A DNA stretch of 64,000 nucleotides from an uncultured Clostridia bacterium (GTDB lineage Bacteria > Bacillota > Clostridia > TANB77 > CAG-465), in contig CAOYAN010000004.1 of NCBI GenBank assembly GCA_948562205.1, positions 1-64,000 on the forward strand, in the 5' to 3' direction. The number at the start of each line of letters is the position of its first letter. Within the stretch, counting starts at the first letter, position 1. Under the pieces are notes generated by a model that was not told where the DNA came from, ran no database searches, and saw nothing but the letters and a program-made list of their open reading frames with translations. Below are positions 1-9,239 of the stretch, piece by piece. A program made the translations under genes and the position numbers.

Positions 1-2
1 TA

Positions 3-257
3 AAAAAGGCAAATGAAGAACTAGAATATTTGTCAGGAGATGCTGCAGAAAGAAGGAAAGCAGAGCTTAGGGAAAAGTATAAAAAAGATATTACTTCAGC
101 AAGGGAGCATGGCATTAGAATTGGTGAGGAAAAAGGAATAGAAAAGGGTAAAACACAAGAAAAATTTGAAATGGCAAAAGCTATGCTAAAAGAAAACATT
201 GATATTAATGTTATATCAAAAATTACAGGTTTAACTAAAGAAGAAATAAACAATTAA
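3..257 (+). CDS. C-terminal part of Rpn-family PD-(D/E)XK nuclease / transposase-like protein (cut by window edge)
   Basis: The frame is open from the window edge and reads through to TAA, so the start lies outside. What remains is the charged C-terminal tail typical of the Rpn (recombination-promoting nuclease, PD-(D/E)XK transposase-like) family: a segment on the pattern E-E-L-E-Y-L-S-G-D-A-A-E-R-R, a Gly/Glu/Lys-rich stretch (GIRIGEEKGIEKGK), and an ending in ITGLTKEEI that resembles a small helix-turn-helix. The nuclease core is not visible. The family is linked to RecA-independent recombination, but activity cannot be judged from this tail. A strong hairpin terminator follows directly. 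Confidence 0.7.
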   Translation, partial: KKANEELEYLSGDAAERRKAELREKYKKDITSAREHGIRIGEEKGIEKGKTQEKFEMAKAMLKENIDINVISKITGLTKEEINN

Positions 258-280
258 AGAGGAGTTTTTTACTCCTCTTT
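256..280. terminator. Bidirectional hairpin terminator
   Basis: AAAGAGGAGT and ACTCCTCTTT form a perfect 10-bp stem around a T5 loop. It sits between the Rpn fragment and the convergent P-type ATPase gene and can serve both. Confidence 0.8.
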
Positions 281-2933
281 AAGTCTTTATTTTATATAAG
301 CTATAAACAGTTTTGCCATGTATTTTTTCATTTAATTTTTTCTTAGCTTCCATAATAAATAAAGGAAGTAATGATAGTAGTATTGTATATATCCACTGTG
401 TGAGATTTAGACTTACTGTATCAAACATGCTTGCAAGTGGTGAAAATACTACAACACTGATTTGTAATATTGCTCCAACTATAAATGATAAAATAATATA
501 TTTATTTTTGAAAAGTCCTATCTCAAATAGAGAACTATCACTTCTAATATTTAAACTATGTATTAGCTCTGTCATTCCAAGTGTTACAAAAGCCATTGTT
601 CTTGCTACTGCAAGACTATATGTTAGACCTATGTAAAATGATATAAGTGTGATAATTCCAATCATTGTACCTTCAAATATGATTTTGCTCCAAAGACCGT
701 CTGAAAAAATACCTTTTCTAGGATTTTTAGGCTTTTTGTTCATTATGTATTTATCAGCAGGTTCAAGTCCTAAACCAATTGCAGGTAATGAGTCTGTTAC
801 TAGATTTATCCAAAGTAGATGTATAGCAAGTAGGGGGGCTTCAAGACCTAATAATAAACCAATAAATATAGTTACAATTTCACCTATATTAGTAGAAATT
901 AAAAAATGTACAGCTTTTCTTATATTATCATAAATATGTCTACCTTCTTTTACAGCTTCTACTATAGTTACAAAATTATCATCTGTAAGTATCATATCAG
1001 AAGCGTTTTTTGCAACATCTGTACCATTTAATCCCATAGATACTCCAATATCAGCATTCTTAAGTGCTGGAGCATCATTTACGCCATCTCCAGTCATAGC
1101 AACAACATTACCATTTTTCCTAAAAGCTTTAACAATTCTTACTTTATGTTCTGGTGATACTCTTGCAAATACTGAATATTTCATTACATTTTTTTCAAAT
1201 TCTTTATCAGAAATTTTATCAAGTTCACTTCCTGTAATTGCAATATCATTTTCACTATATATTCCTAAATCTTTTGCAATAGCTTTAGCAGTTAATATAT
1301 GATCTCCTGTTATCATAACAGTTTTAATCCCTGCTTTTTTACAAGTAAATACAGCATCTCTAACACCAGGACGTGGTGGATCTATCATTCCTATAAGGCC
1401 TGCAAATACAAGATCATTTTCAATACTTGTTGAATCTATCTTATAGGGCAAGGAGGGGATATCTTTAAAAGATACCGCTATTACTCTTAATGCTTCATTT
1501 GCCATATTTTCATTTATACTATTTATTTTTGATATTTGAGATGTAGATAGTATATAGTTAGAGTTATTAGTATAATATTTACTACATCTTTTTAATATAA
1601 CATCAGGCGCACCTTTTACAATAACCCTATAACCATTTTTTATTTTATGTATTGTTGTCATCATTTTTCTGTCAGAGTCAAATGGAATTTCATTTACTCT
1701 TTCCATTTCTTTGTATAAGCTCTCTTTATTTTTACCATTTTTTAAGGCAATTTCTACTATTGCGTTTTCTGTTGGATCACCTTGTATAGTATTTTTATGT
1801 GCAATAATACTATCATTACACATAGTTCCAAGTTCCAATATGTATTTAAAATCCTCACTAGAATATTTATTATTTACTTCATTACTATAATTATATACTT
1901 TTGTTACAGTCATTTTATTTTGTGTAAGAGTACCAGTTTTATCAGAACATATAACAGAACTACTGCCAAGAGTTTCAACAGCTGGAAGTTTTCTAATTAT
2001 TGCATTTTTTCTTGCCATTTTGGTAACACCAATAGATAACATTATAGTGACAATTGCAGGAAGACCTTCTGGAATTGCGGCAACTGCAAGACCAATTGAT
2101 GTCATAAACATATCTTTTATAGATATGTTTTTAAATATACCTATTATAAATATTGTAATACAAATAAAAATACATAAGGTACCTAGTTTTTTTCCAACAT
2201 CTGAAAGCTTTTTTTGAAGAGGAGTCTCAGGAGACTCATCTGTTATAATCATTTTTGCAATTTTACCAACTTTTGTATTCATACCAATATCTGTAACAAT
2301 AGCTTCAGCATGACCATTTGTTACTATAGTAGTAGAGAAAGCCATGTTTATAGTATCACCAATTGGTATATTTTGTTTTAAAATAGTATTTGCATCTTTT
2401 GTAACTGGAACTGTCTCACCAGTAAGTGCAGATTCTTCGATTTGCAGATTAAATGCTTCTATAAGTCTACAATCTGCTGGAACGAAGTTACCTGCTTCTA
2501 GAATTATAATATCTCCTGGTACGATACTATCACTAGATACAGTTGATATTTTACCATCTCTTTTAATTTTTGTAGTTGGAGAAGATAGTTTTTTTAAAGC
2601 TTCAATTGATTTTTCAGCTTTATTTTCCTGTATTAGTCCCATTATTGCATTAAAAAATACTATTGCAATTATAATGAGTGAATCCATATAATCATTGGAA
2701 CCCTCAAAGTAGGACATAAGCATAGATACTATCGCAGCAATTAAGAGTATTATAATCATAAAATCTTTAAATTGCTCAATAAACTTGGAAATTATACTTT
2801 TCTTTTTTTTCTCATCTAGTTTATTAAATCCATATGTCTTTTGTCTTTTTAATACTTCTTTTTGTGAAAGTCCTTTTTTTATGTTAGTATTAAGTTTTTT
2901 ACTAACATCATCTGTTGCCATTGTATGCCACAT
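279..2933 (-). CDS. Calcium-transporting-type P-type ATPase (PMR1/SERCA class)
   Basis: An 884-residue integral membrane ion pump of the P2A class, expected to export Ca2+ (possibly Mn2+) from the cytoplasm. Visible features in order are the N-terminal cation-ATPase domain, a first membrane pair (about 55-100), the actuator motif LTGET near residue 171, the IPEGLP ion-binding helix near 288, the phosphorylation motif DKTGTLT with Asp near 331, the nucleotide-binding domain, the hinge MTGDGVNDAP, and a six-helix C-terminal membrane domain. Length is normal. The start is supported by AGGAGTG about 8 bases upstream of ATG. It is monocistronic and convergent with the Rpn fragment. Substrate specificity is inferred from the family. 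Confidence 0.93.
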   Translation of the reverse strand: MWHTMATDDVSKKLNTNIKKGLSQKEVLKRQKTYGFNKLDEKKKKSIISKFIEQFKDFMIIILLIAAIVSMLMSYFEGSNDYMDSLIIIAIVFFNAIMGLIQENKAEKSIEALKKLSSPTTKIKRDGKISTVSSDSIVPGDIIILEAGNFVPADCRLIEAFNLQIEESALTGETVPVTKDANTILKQNIPIGDTINMAFSTTIVTNGHAEAIVTDIGMNTKVGKIAKMIITDESPETPLQKKLSDVGKKLGTLCIFICITIFIIGIFKNISIKDMFMTSIGLAVAAIPEGLPAIVTIMLSIGVTKMARKNAIIRKLPAVETLGSSSVICSDKTGTLTQNKMTVTKVYNYSNEVNNKYSSEDFKYILELGTMCNDSIIAHKNTIQGDPTENAIVEIALKNGKNKESLYKEMERVNEIPFDSDRKMMTTIHKIKNGYRVIVKGAPDVILKRCSKYYTNNSNYILSTSQISKINSINENMANEALRVIAVSFKDIPSLPYKIDSTSIENDLVFAGLIGMIDPPRPGVRDAVFTCKKAGIKTVMITGDHILTAKAIAKDLGIYSENDIAITGSELDKISDKEFEKNVMKYSVFARVSPEHKVRIVKAFRKNGNVVAMTGDGVNDAPALKNADIGVSMGLNGTDVAKNASDMILTDDNFVTIVEAVKEGRHIYDNIRKAVHFLISTNIGEIVTIFIGLLLGLEAPLLAIHLLWINLVTDSLPAIGLGLEPADKYIMNKKPKNPRKGIFSDGLWSKIIFEGTMIGIITLISFYIGLTYSLAVARTMAFVTLGMTELIHSLNIRSDSSLFEIGLFKNKYIILSFIVGAILQISVVVFSPLASMFDTVSLNLTQWIYTILLSLLPLFIMEAKKKLNEKIHGKTVYSLYKIKT

Positions 2934-3071
2934 AAAATCACTCCTTTGTACAAGTTACATTAAACTATATGTTTTTGATATGTTATTTATTACTTTTAGC
3001 TGAAAAATAAAAAGCTTTGAAATAAAAAGTAATTATATTATAAAAATTATTAACTTAAAGATTACATAAAA

Positions 3072-3100
3072 TTGACTTTTTGCACAAAATTTGATATAAT
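3072..3100 (+). promoter_or_regulatory. Promoter of the 3164 orphan gene
   Basis: TTGACT and TATAAT are separated by 17 bases. The leader downstream holds an imperfect dyad, GTCAA...TTGAC (about 3121-3139), and a tail ATATTGACTAGA that is repeated in front of the broken paralogue at 4391. The two genes therefore share upstream regulatory DNA as well as coding sequence. Confidence 0.75.
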
Positions 3101-3163
3101 ATTTATGTAACAGTTTAACAGTCAAATTAATATATTGACTAGATTTTGTTAAAGGAGAAAAAA

Positions 3164-4222
3164 ATGAAAAAAGCAGAGATCAACTTAAAGGAATGCGTAG
3201 AAAGAAAGGTAGAGGAGCGGCACTATTTAGGAAGAACACTTAAGTTTATCACTCATTTTTTGAATGTAGAGCAGCTGTTTTATCCGGGGGAAGAAATCAA
3301 ACATATAAGAAGAACAATACTTTTTTCTAAGAAAAGAGAAAATGAACTTGGTAACTTTTGTGATGTAGACATCATCGATACTGGTGATAATTTCCTTGTT
3401 ACTTGCTGCGAGCATATGTATGTCAAAATGAAATTTAAGGAAGGGGAAGTAAATTTAGGTTTTGATGGTGTGCTTGTATCTGGTAATTTGAAATGTTTTT
3501 TGCTTAGCAAAGATGATATGTATGTTGCGTATTTGTTACAGCATATGGCGCTTACATCGCAGGGTGCTATCTGTACTCTCTTGGATAGTAGAATTGATAA
3601 TGTTTTGCTTACAAGTACTCTGAATTTACAAGAGACAGTAAAATATTCAAAAGCATTTGTTGTAAAGCAGCTTATGAATATTTTAAATACAAAAGAGATA
3701 GATAGCAGCGTTTTGAACTGGAATAAACATATGGCAGACATTGAGCCTAAAACTATAAAGGTATTAGATAATGTAAAAAACATCATTTATAGATATGATG
3801 CAAATGTAATACCTGATAGCCCTGCGTATAAAAAAGAGATTATTCCGGAGGAAGATGTTGCGATGCTTACCATTTTGCAGGAAACAACGGGAGAAATTTT
3901 TGAAAATACGCCAATCTCAAATGTTGTTCCTAGAAAAATGACACTTCCTGTAGGGGCACAGATTCTCGTTAAAAATGAGAATTATAGAGCAACTATATAT
4001 TTGGAGTCTATTGATTCTTCTTGTGACCTCAAAATTACAACAAGTTTTGAAATGACAACAGATATTAGAGTATCTTTGTATATTCCTATTGGAGCAGTCT
4101 GTGACTTTCAAAAACACTTTTTTGAGGAAACAGAGTCTGTAAGCTATCACCAACTCTATGAAATCTTCAAAAAGGTTATAAGAGAAAAGTTTGGAGAAAA
4201 GGATCTCTTAAACGCTTTCTAA
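3164..4222 (+). CDS. Orphan protein, intact member of a local two-copy family
   Basis: I do not recognise this 352-residue protein. ATG 3164 is chosen because AAAGGAG lies seven bases upstream; an ATG 18 bases earlier has no such site. There is no signal peptide or transmembrane segment and no motif I can name, and it appears soluble and mixed alpha/beta. Its relative at 4391-5464 is broken but alignable: FITHFL/FITPYI, TILFSKK/TVIFSKN, EIFENTPI/EVFVDTPI, and a shared end with YEIFKK/FEIFKK. The copy here uses more G and C at third positions than its neighbours and contains a CGG codon, which hints at recent arrival. A hairpin terminator follows. Confidence 0.7.
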   Translation: MKKAEINLKECVERKVEERHYLGRTLKFITHFLNVEQLFYPGEEIKHIRRTILFSKKRENELGNFCDVDIIDTGDNFLVTCCEHMYVKMKFKEGEVNLGFDGVLVSGNLKCFLLSKDDMYVAYLLQHMALTSQGAICTLLDSRIDNVLLTSTLNLQETVKYSKAFVVKQLMNILNTKEIDSSVLNWNKHMADIEPKTIKVLDNVKNIIYRYDANVIPDSPAYKKEIIPEEDVAMLTILQETTGEIFENTPISNVVPRKMTLPVGAQILVKNENYRATIYLESIDSSCDLKITTSFEMTTDIRVSLYIPIGAVCDFQKHFFEETESVSYHQLYEIFKKVIREKFGEKDLLNAF

Positions 4223-4236
4223 AAATTTATAGATTA

Positions 4237-4264
4237 CGGCATAGTCATTAATTTGGCTATGCCG
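4237..4264 (+). terminator. Hairpin terminator after the 3164 orphan gene
   Basis: CGGCATAG pairs with CTATGCCG across a 12-base loop; a short T-rich run begins about 9 bases further on. Confidence 0.6.
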
Positions 4265-4299
4265 CCATTCGTTTTTAATATAAAATAAAAATTATTAAA

Positions 4300-4328
4300 T
4301 TGACATGAAATAAAAAAAATAGTATAAT
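4300..4328 (+). promoter_or_regulatory. Promoter of the broken 4391 paralogue
   Basis: TTGACA and TATAAT are 17 bases apart. The leader repeats the TATTGACTAGA element seen before the gene at 3164. Promoter and ribosome site are intact although the gene is not. Confidence 0.7.
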
Positions 4329-4390
4329 ACTTACATAACTAATTAATGGTCATATAAATATATTGACTAGACTATTATAAGGAGAATAAA

Positions 4391-5464
4391 ATGGAAAGTA
4401 GTATAAGAGATGTAGATTTAGTTAATTGTACTGGAAGTGAGCAAATATGTCGTGAACTTTATAATAAAAGTTATGGTATAAAAAATATTACTTTTATCAC
4501 ACCATATATTGATTTTAAGAAACTAAAAAGTTTTATAAGCAATATTATAGTTGGAGAAAGACATACGGTAATTTTTTCTAAAAATGAAAAAGAAAATAAA
4601 TACTATTTCTGTGAACTTGGTATTATTGAAGTAGAGGATGAATGTTTAATAACACTTTGTGAGTATTTAGAACCTAAACTTTACTTTGACGAGAATGGTG
4701 ATAAATATAATTTTCATGATGTGTATGTAGCAAGTGATAAGTAAAGATGACTCATATGTTAATTATTTAAAAGAAAAGATTTCATCATATATTAACTTTA
4801 GATCAATATATGATTTACCTGATACAGCTATTGAAGATGTATTTTTATTTAATGATGAAATTGTCTATCAAAGCATTTTTTTTCAAAGACATACATTACT
4901 AAATGTTTAACAAACATTTTCAAAATGAATATTAATTATGATATTTTATATAATTGTAATAAATATTTTCTAAATTTACCTATTAAAGTAGGAAAGTTTA
5001 CTCCAATTACTGTATTTCTTAGTTATTTGTATGAGGATACAATAGAGGATAGTGAATATTATATTAAGAAATATATTGAGGATGAGGAGTTGACTGTATT
5101 AAGACTTTTAAAGACTACTCATACTGAAGTTTTTGTAGATACACCAATATGGGAAGTTATTAAAGATAGTAAGAAGCTTGCCAAAGGTACAAAGATTTAC
5201 ATTAAAACTACAAAAGACCAAGTTAAAATTCATCTTGATGCATATAATAATTTTGACAGTTATAATATAATTACAAGTGCTGTATTTACTACAATTATTA
5301 AAGTAGTAATTTGTCAGCCAAAAGTGTTAAAAGATGGATTTAATATGCATTTTGCAGAAAAGGAAATAAGCATTAGACATTTTCAGCTTTTTGAGATATT
5401 TAAGAAATTATTAAATGAAAAGATTGGATCTTATGAAATGCTTAGTGCTTTGAAAGAAAAGTAA
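4391..5464 (+). pseudogene. Degraded paralogue of the 3164 orphan gene
   Basis: The N-terminal part (4391-4744, 117 residues) ends in a stop where the relative continues. Another frame carries the match on (ISKDDSYVNYL beside LSKDDMYVAYL) and then stops near 4907. The C-terminal half is open again at 4925-5464 and matches the relative to its end. There is thus at least one small deletion plus a stop, and none of the breaks involves a CGG codon. A good AAGGAG site and promoter remain. It is an ordinary decaying gene, useful as a control for the CGG-type breaks elsewhere in the window. Confidence 0.75.
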
Positions 5465-5470
5465 AAGTTA

Positions 5471-5496
5471 TGGTATAGCTATATAATTTAGCTATA
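5471..5496 (+). terminator. Hairpin terminator after the broken paralogue
   Basis: GGTATAGCTA and TAGCTATAC form a stem with a short AT loop, followed by a T-rich stretch. Confidence 0.55.
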
Positions 5497-5582
5497 CTAT
5501 ATTTTCGTATTTTGTTTGTTTTTTTCTTGCTATTTGAGCCTTCATATAATATAATTGTATAGAAAAAAGTGAGGCAAAATAA

Positions 5583-7788
5583 ATGAAAATAGAGGGAAAA
5601 GTTGCAACAATAATATTTAGAAATGAGAAAAATTCATGGACTGTCATGTTACTTAAAGTTGGGAAAGATTATGTAACAGCAGTAGGGGAGATAGAAGATA
5701 TAGAAGTAGATGATGAGATAGAATTAGAGGGAGTAGAAGATACACATAAGGTATATGGGACACAATTTAAGTTTAGTACATATAAAAAGGTACTTCCCAA
5801 AACTAATGCTGCACTAATTCAGTATATTGCTGATAATATACATGGTATAGGTAAGAAAACTGCAAGAAATATTATAGAGGAATTTGGTGATGAGACTGTA
5901 AATGTTATAAGGTTTAATCCAGACAGACTTGCAAGTATTAAAGGGCTAAATGATGAAAAAATAGAAAATTTATATACTTTTTTTAATGATGAGTGGGAAA
6001 AATGGAATACTATAGAATATTTAAGTAAATTTTCTATATCTGCAATTGTTGCAAATAAAATTTATCAAGCACTTGGCAAGGATACTATAACTATAGTAAA
6101 AGAAAATCCATACAGTTTACTATCTTTTGTAAAAGCACTCGACTTTAATACTGTAGATGAGATTGGTATGAATATGGGAGTATCCCTATATAACGAGGAT
6201 AGACTAGATAATGGTGTTATATATGCAATAAATAAAATTACTGATTTTGGACACACTTGTGTTGAAAAAGAGAATTTACTTAATTATTCGGCTTCTCTTC
6301 TAAAAGTTGGTATAAATGATGTTTTAGAGTCTGTAAATAGACTATGTGATATGGAAAAGCTATTTATTCAAGAAATAGATAAAGAAGATTTTATATTTAG
6401 AAGTAGCTATTATTTAGCAGAAGAAAATATAGCTAAATCAATAGCAAAACATTTGAAGAAAAAGATTAAAAATAGAAAATATGAAAGGGAAATAGAAAAA
6501 GTAAGTAAGAAAAACAGCTTAGTACTCTCAGATGAACAAAAAGAGGTTATAAAAAATTCTCTTAATTCAGGCTTTTCAGTTATAACTGGTGGACCTGGAA
6601 CACGGTAAGACTACTATTATAAAATGTATTATAGATATATTAGAGGATATGGAAAAAGAATATGTTTTATGTGCTCCAACTGGAAGGGCTGCAAAACGTA
6701 TTACAGAGACTACTGGGAAGGAGGCCAAAACACTACATAGACTACTTGAGATTATAAAACTTGATGATAAAGATATAGACTCATTTTTGGAGTATGAAGT
6801 AAAACAAGTAGAGGCAGATGTTGTAATAGTAGATGAAGCTTCTATGATTGATTGTATGATGATGAATAATCTTTTAAAGGGAATTAAACCTACTTCACAG
6901 ATAATTATTGTTGGAGATGTAAATCAACTGCCATCAGTTGGACCCGGTAGTGTTCTAAAAGATATAATTGATTCACAAATGGTTGAAGTATCATATTTAA
7001 AACATATTTATAGGCAAAGTGCTGAAAGTGATATTATAGTAAATGCCCATAGGGTAAATAGTGGAGAGCATCCAACATTTAAAAATAAAAATACAGATTT
7101 ATTTTTTATACAAACAAATAGTATAGACGATACTATAAAAGAGATTACATCTCTTGTTTCATATAGACTTGAAACTTTTGCAAAATTTGATATTTTAAAA
7201 GATTTACAAATACTTACACCAACTAAAAAAACAGAGCTAGGTACTGTTCAGCTAAATACTACTATACAAAATATTCTAAATCCTAAATCACTTACAAAAA
7301 ATGAAAAAGAAGTAGGAGATAAAATATTTCGTGTAGGAGATAAAATTATGCAAATTGTAAATAACTATGATAAAAAATTTTGTATAGATGGTAATCATTT
7401 TGAGGGAATATATAATGGAGATATAGGCTATATACAAAGTATAAACACAAAAGATGAAAAAATGTCTATACTTTTTGATGATGATAGGCTAGTAGATTAT
7501 GATTTTGATGAATTAGAAGAAATAGAACATGCATATGCTGTTACAATTCATAAATCACAAGGTAGTGAATTTGATTATGTTATACTACCCCTTTATACTG
7601 GATATGCTAAGCTTCTTACTAGAAATTTACTTTATACTGCTATGACAAGGGCAAAAAAGATGTTAATTATAGTTGGAAATAGAAATGTGTTAAATTATAT
7701 GGTAGATAATACTGAGTCTAAAAATAGAAGAACAGGACTTAAGTATAAAATAATTGATGAAGTAAGTAAAATAAAAGATAGTAAATAA
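5583..7788 (+). CDS. recD2: RecD2-type 5'-3' DNA helicase, interrupted by one surplus base at a CGG codon
   Basis: RecD2 is a superfamily 1B helicase acting in replication-fork and recombination repair without RecBC. The N-terminal OB/HhH region, including HGIGKKTARNI, reads from 5583. The Walker A region reads VITGGPGT and then CGG TAA, a stop. Skipping the C at 6603 gives GGT AAG ACT ACT, completing GGPGTGKTT, and the frame then runs intact through the DEAS Walker B, QLPSVGPGS and HKSQGSEF motifs to 7788. The joined protein has 734 residues, normal for RecD2, with no other damage. The downstream part has no convincing ribosome site of its own. Either this is +1 recoding at CGG, a fresh null mutation or an assembly error. 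Confidence 0.85.
6603..6608 (+). other. Putative +1 frameshift site CGG-TAA in recD2
   Basis: The zero frame reads ACA CGG TAA and the conserved frame reads ACA (C) GGT AAG. The break falls exactly on the catalytic Gly of the Walker A loop, so the required reading is unambiguous. Confidence 0.6.
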
Positions 7789-7850
7789 ATTTTTATTAAA
7801 AACATAAATAAAATGGAGTAAAATAGAATTAAATAAAGTTAAATAAAAGA

Positions 7851-7880
7851 AAGGGCTTACATACGGTGATGTAAGCCCTT
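7851..7880. terminator. Strong bidirectional hairpin between recD2 and the lipoprotein gene
   Basis: AAGGGCTTACAT and ATGTAAGCCCTT form a perfect 12-bp stem with a 6-base loop. It lies between convergent genes. Confidence 0.8.
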
Positions 7881-7894
7881 GTTTTCTGGGAATA

Positions 7895-8959
7895 TTAACC
7901 GACAGCCTCAGAGTCGTCAAACTCTGTAGGCTCCTCTTCAGTAGGTGCCTCTGTATCTTCTGATGTCTCCGGCATAACATAGTTATTCGGATCAACGATC
8001 TCAAAAGATACGTTAGGCTGAAGATCAGAGCCACTAACGTTTGGATACATGGTATATACATACGCATCGTATGTATCCTGATCCATAACGATAGAAAACT
8101 CCCTCTCTTCACCATCCACCATCTTTGTATAGATGGGGAAGGTACCTACTTCAGAGGTAAATGTCTTGTCAGTAATGCTTTTTACCTCTTCGTCAACCTT
8201 TGCAAGCTGAACCCAAGGATTCTCCTTGTTAGTAGATACAAGGGTAAGATACAGTGTACCTTCCTTGTCTAAGAACATGGAGCTGTAAGCACCACTGACT
8301 TTTTCGGGCATTTCGAAGCCACCAGAAACTTCTTCGCCGAAGCGATAGAATTTCAGTGTGGTTCCGTCAGCCACCAGTGTCAGATACTGTGACCGCAGGA
8401 TAATTTCGCTCTTCTCATCAAGGCCGATGGTATCGATAGAGTCGATATCCGCTTCTTCCTCTTTGAGAATTGCTCCATCATCCATGATGGTAACAGTAAC
8501 AGGCACACGGCAGTTATCAATGCCCTTAAAGCCTACCAGCACCAACTTGTCATTGTCGCTCTTGAAGAGCTTGACATCAACAAGCTTGGATGAATTCTCA
8601 ACGGGGTTTACTACCCGAAGTGAACCATCCTCATCCACCAGCAGGTAGTTCTCGCTATTTGCAAGATACCATCTGCCAGCAGAAAGTTCTGCAAAGTCAG
8701 CTGCCATATACGCCCCAAGGGCTTCGGTAGCATCTCCTGCAAAATTTGGTGCCAGTGGCAGTGCCTCAACAAAAGAGGCATACTCTGCCGGTTCTGCGAG
8801 GTATACCATCTCCTCAGTAGGAGTAGTTTCCGCCTCAGCAGAAATGTCAGTGACAACAGGCGCTTCAGCCTGCTTCTTGCCACAGCCACCGACAGTGAGG
8901 ACGCCCAAAAGGGCGATAACTACGAGTGTCAATTTTTTTGTTGCGATTTTCTTTTTCAT
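7895..8959 (-). CDS. Secreted lipoprotein of unknown function, compositionally foreign
   Basis: The 354-residue protein has a lipoprotein signal: basic start, hydrophobic core and lipobox LTVGGC with Cys near residue 26. An acidic Thr/Glu/Pro-rich linker follows, then a beta-rich body (YLLVDEDGSLRVV, LDKEGTLYLTL) and an acidic tail, so it is probably anchored to the outer membrane face. Ribosome site GGAGG precedes the ATG. G+C content is far higher than in any neighbour by eye, with many CTG, GTC, ACC and GCC codons, which points to horizontal acquisition. I do not recognise a family. It is an isolated transcription unit with a strong downstream terminator. Confidence 0.75.
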   Translation of the reverse strand: MKKKIATKKLTLVVIALLGVLTVGGCGKKQAEAPVVTDISAEAETTPTEEMVYLAEPAEYASFVEALPLAPNFAGDATEALGAYMAADFAELSAGRWYLANSENYLLVDEDGSLRVVNPVENSSKLVDVKLFKSDNDKLVLVGFKGIDNCRVPVTVTIMDDGAILKEEEADIDSIDTIGLDEKSEIILRSQYLTLVADGTTLKFYRFGEEVSGGFEMPEKVSGAYSSMFLDKEGTLYLTLVSTNKENPWVQLAKVDEEVKSITDKTFTSEVGTFPIYTKMVDGEEREFSIVMDQDTYDAYVYTMYPNVSGSDLQPNVSFEIVDPNNYVMPETSEDTEAPTEEEPTEFDDSEAVG

Positions 8960-8995
8960 CAGAAAATCCTCCTTCTTTTTTATTTGTATTATAAA

Positions 8996-9045
8996 TTCCC
9001 AGAAACTTTTATAATTGGCATCCTTTCCAGAAAATTTCCTGGGAA
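8996..9045. repeat. Inverted repeat upstream of the lipoprotein gene
   Basis: TTCCCAG and CTGGGAA face each other across about 36 bases just upstream of the lipoprotein start. It could be an operator or arrived with the gene; no matching repeat lies beyond the other end. Confidence 0.4.
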
Positions 9046-9239
9046 ATCTATATATACATTACATAATTATTATACCACATTTTTTGCAATTTGTCAAATT
9101 ATAAAGTACTTCAAAGTACTTGAAAGTGCATATATTTAGGCACTTTTAATATATAAATACTTTGTCAAAAAATGTATAAATTTCTATTGAACATTTTTGT
9201 ATTATATGTTAAACTTTTTTTAAAGTTAGAGGTGATCTT

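Noticed and set aside
313..2691. Several open frames on the plus strand inside the P-type ATPase gene.
   Set aside because: Shadow frames of a well-supported gene; no ribosome sites or motifs.
4391..5464. The broken 4391 gene as another CGG-type recoded gene.
   Set aside because: Its breaks contain no CGG and need deletions and a stop bypass; it is an ordinary pseudogene.
7690..8889. Overlapping frames over the lipoprotein gene.
   Set aside because: Products of its high G+C content; the lipoprotein frame has signal peptide, ribosome site and terminator.
7851..9045. The lipoprotein gene as an insertion sequence with terminal inverted repeats.
   Set aside because: The hairpin on one side and the inverted repeat on the other do not match each other, and there is no transposase.
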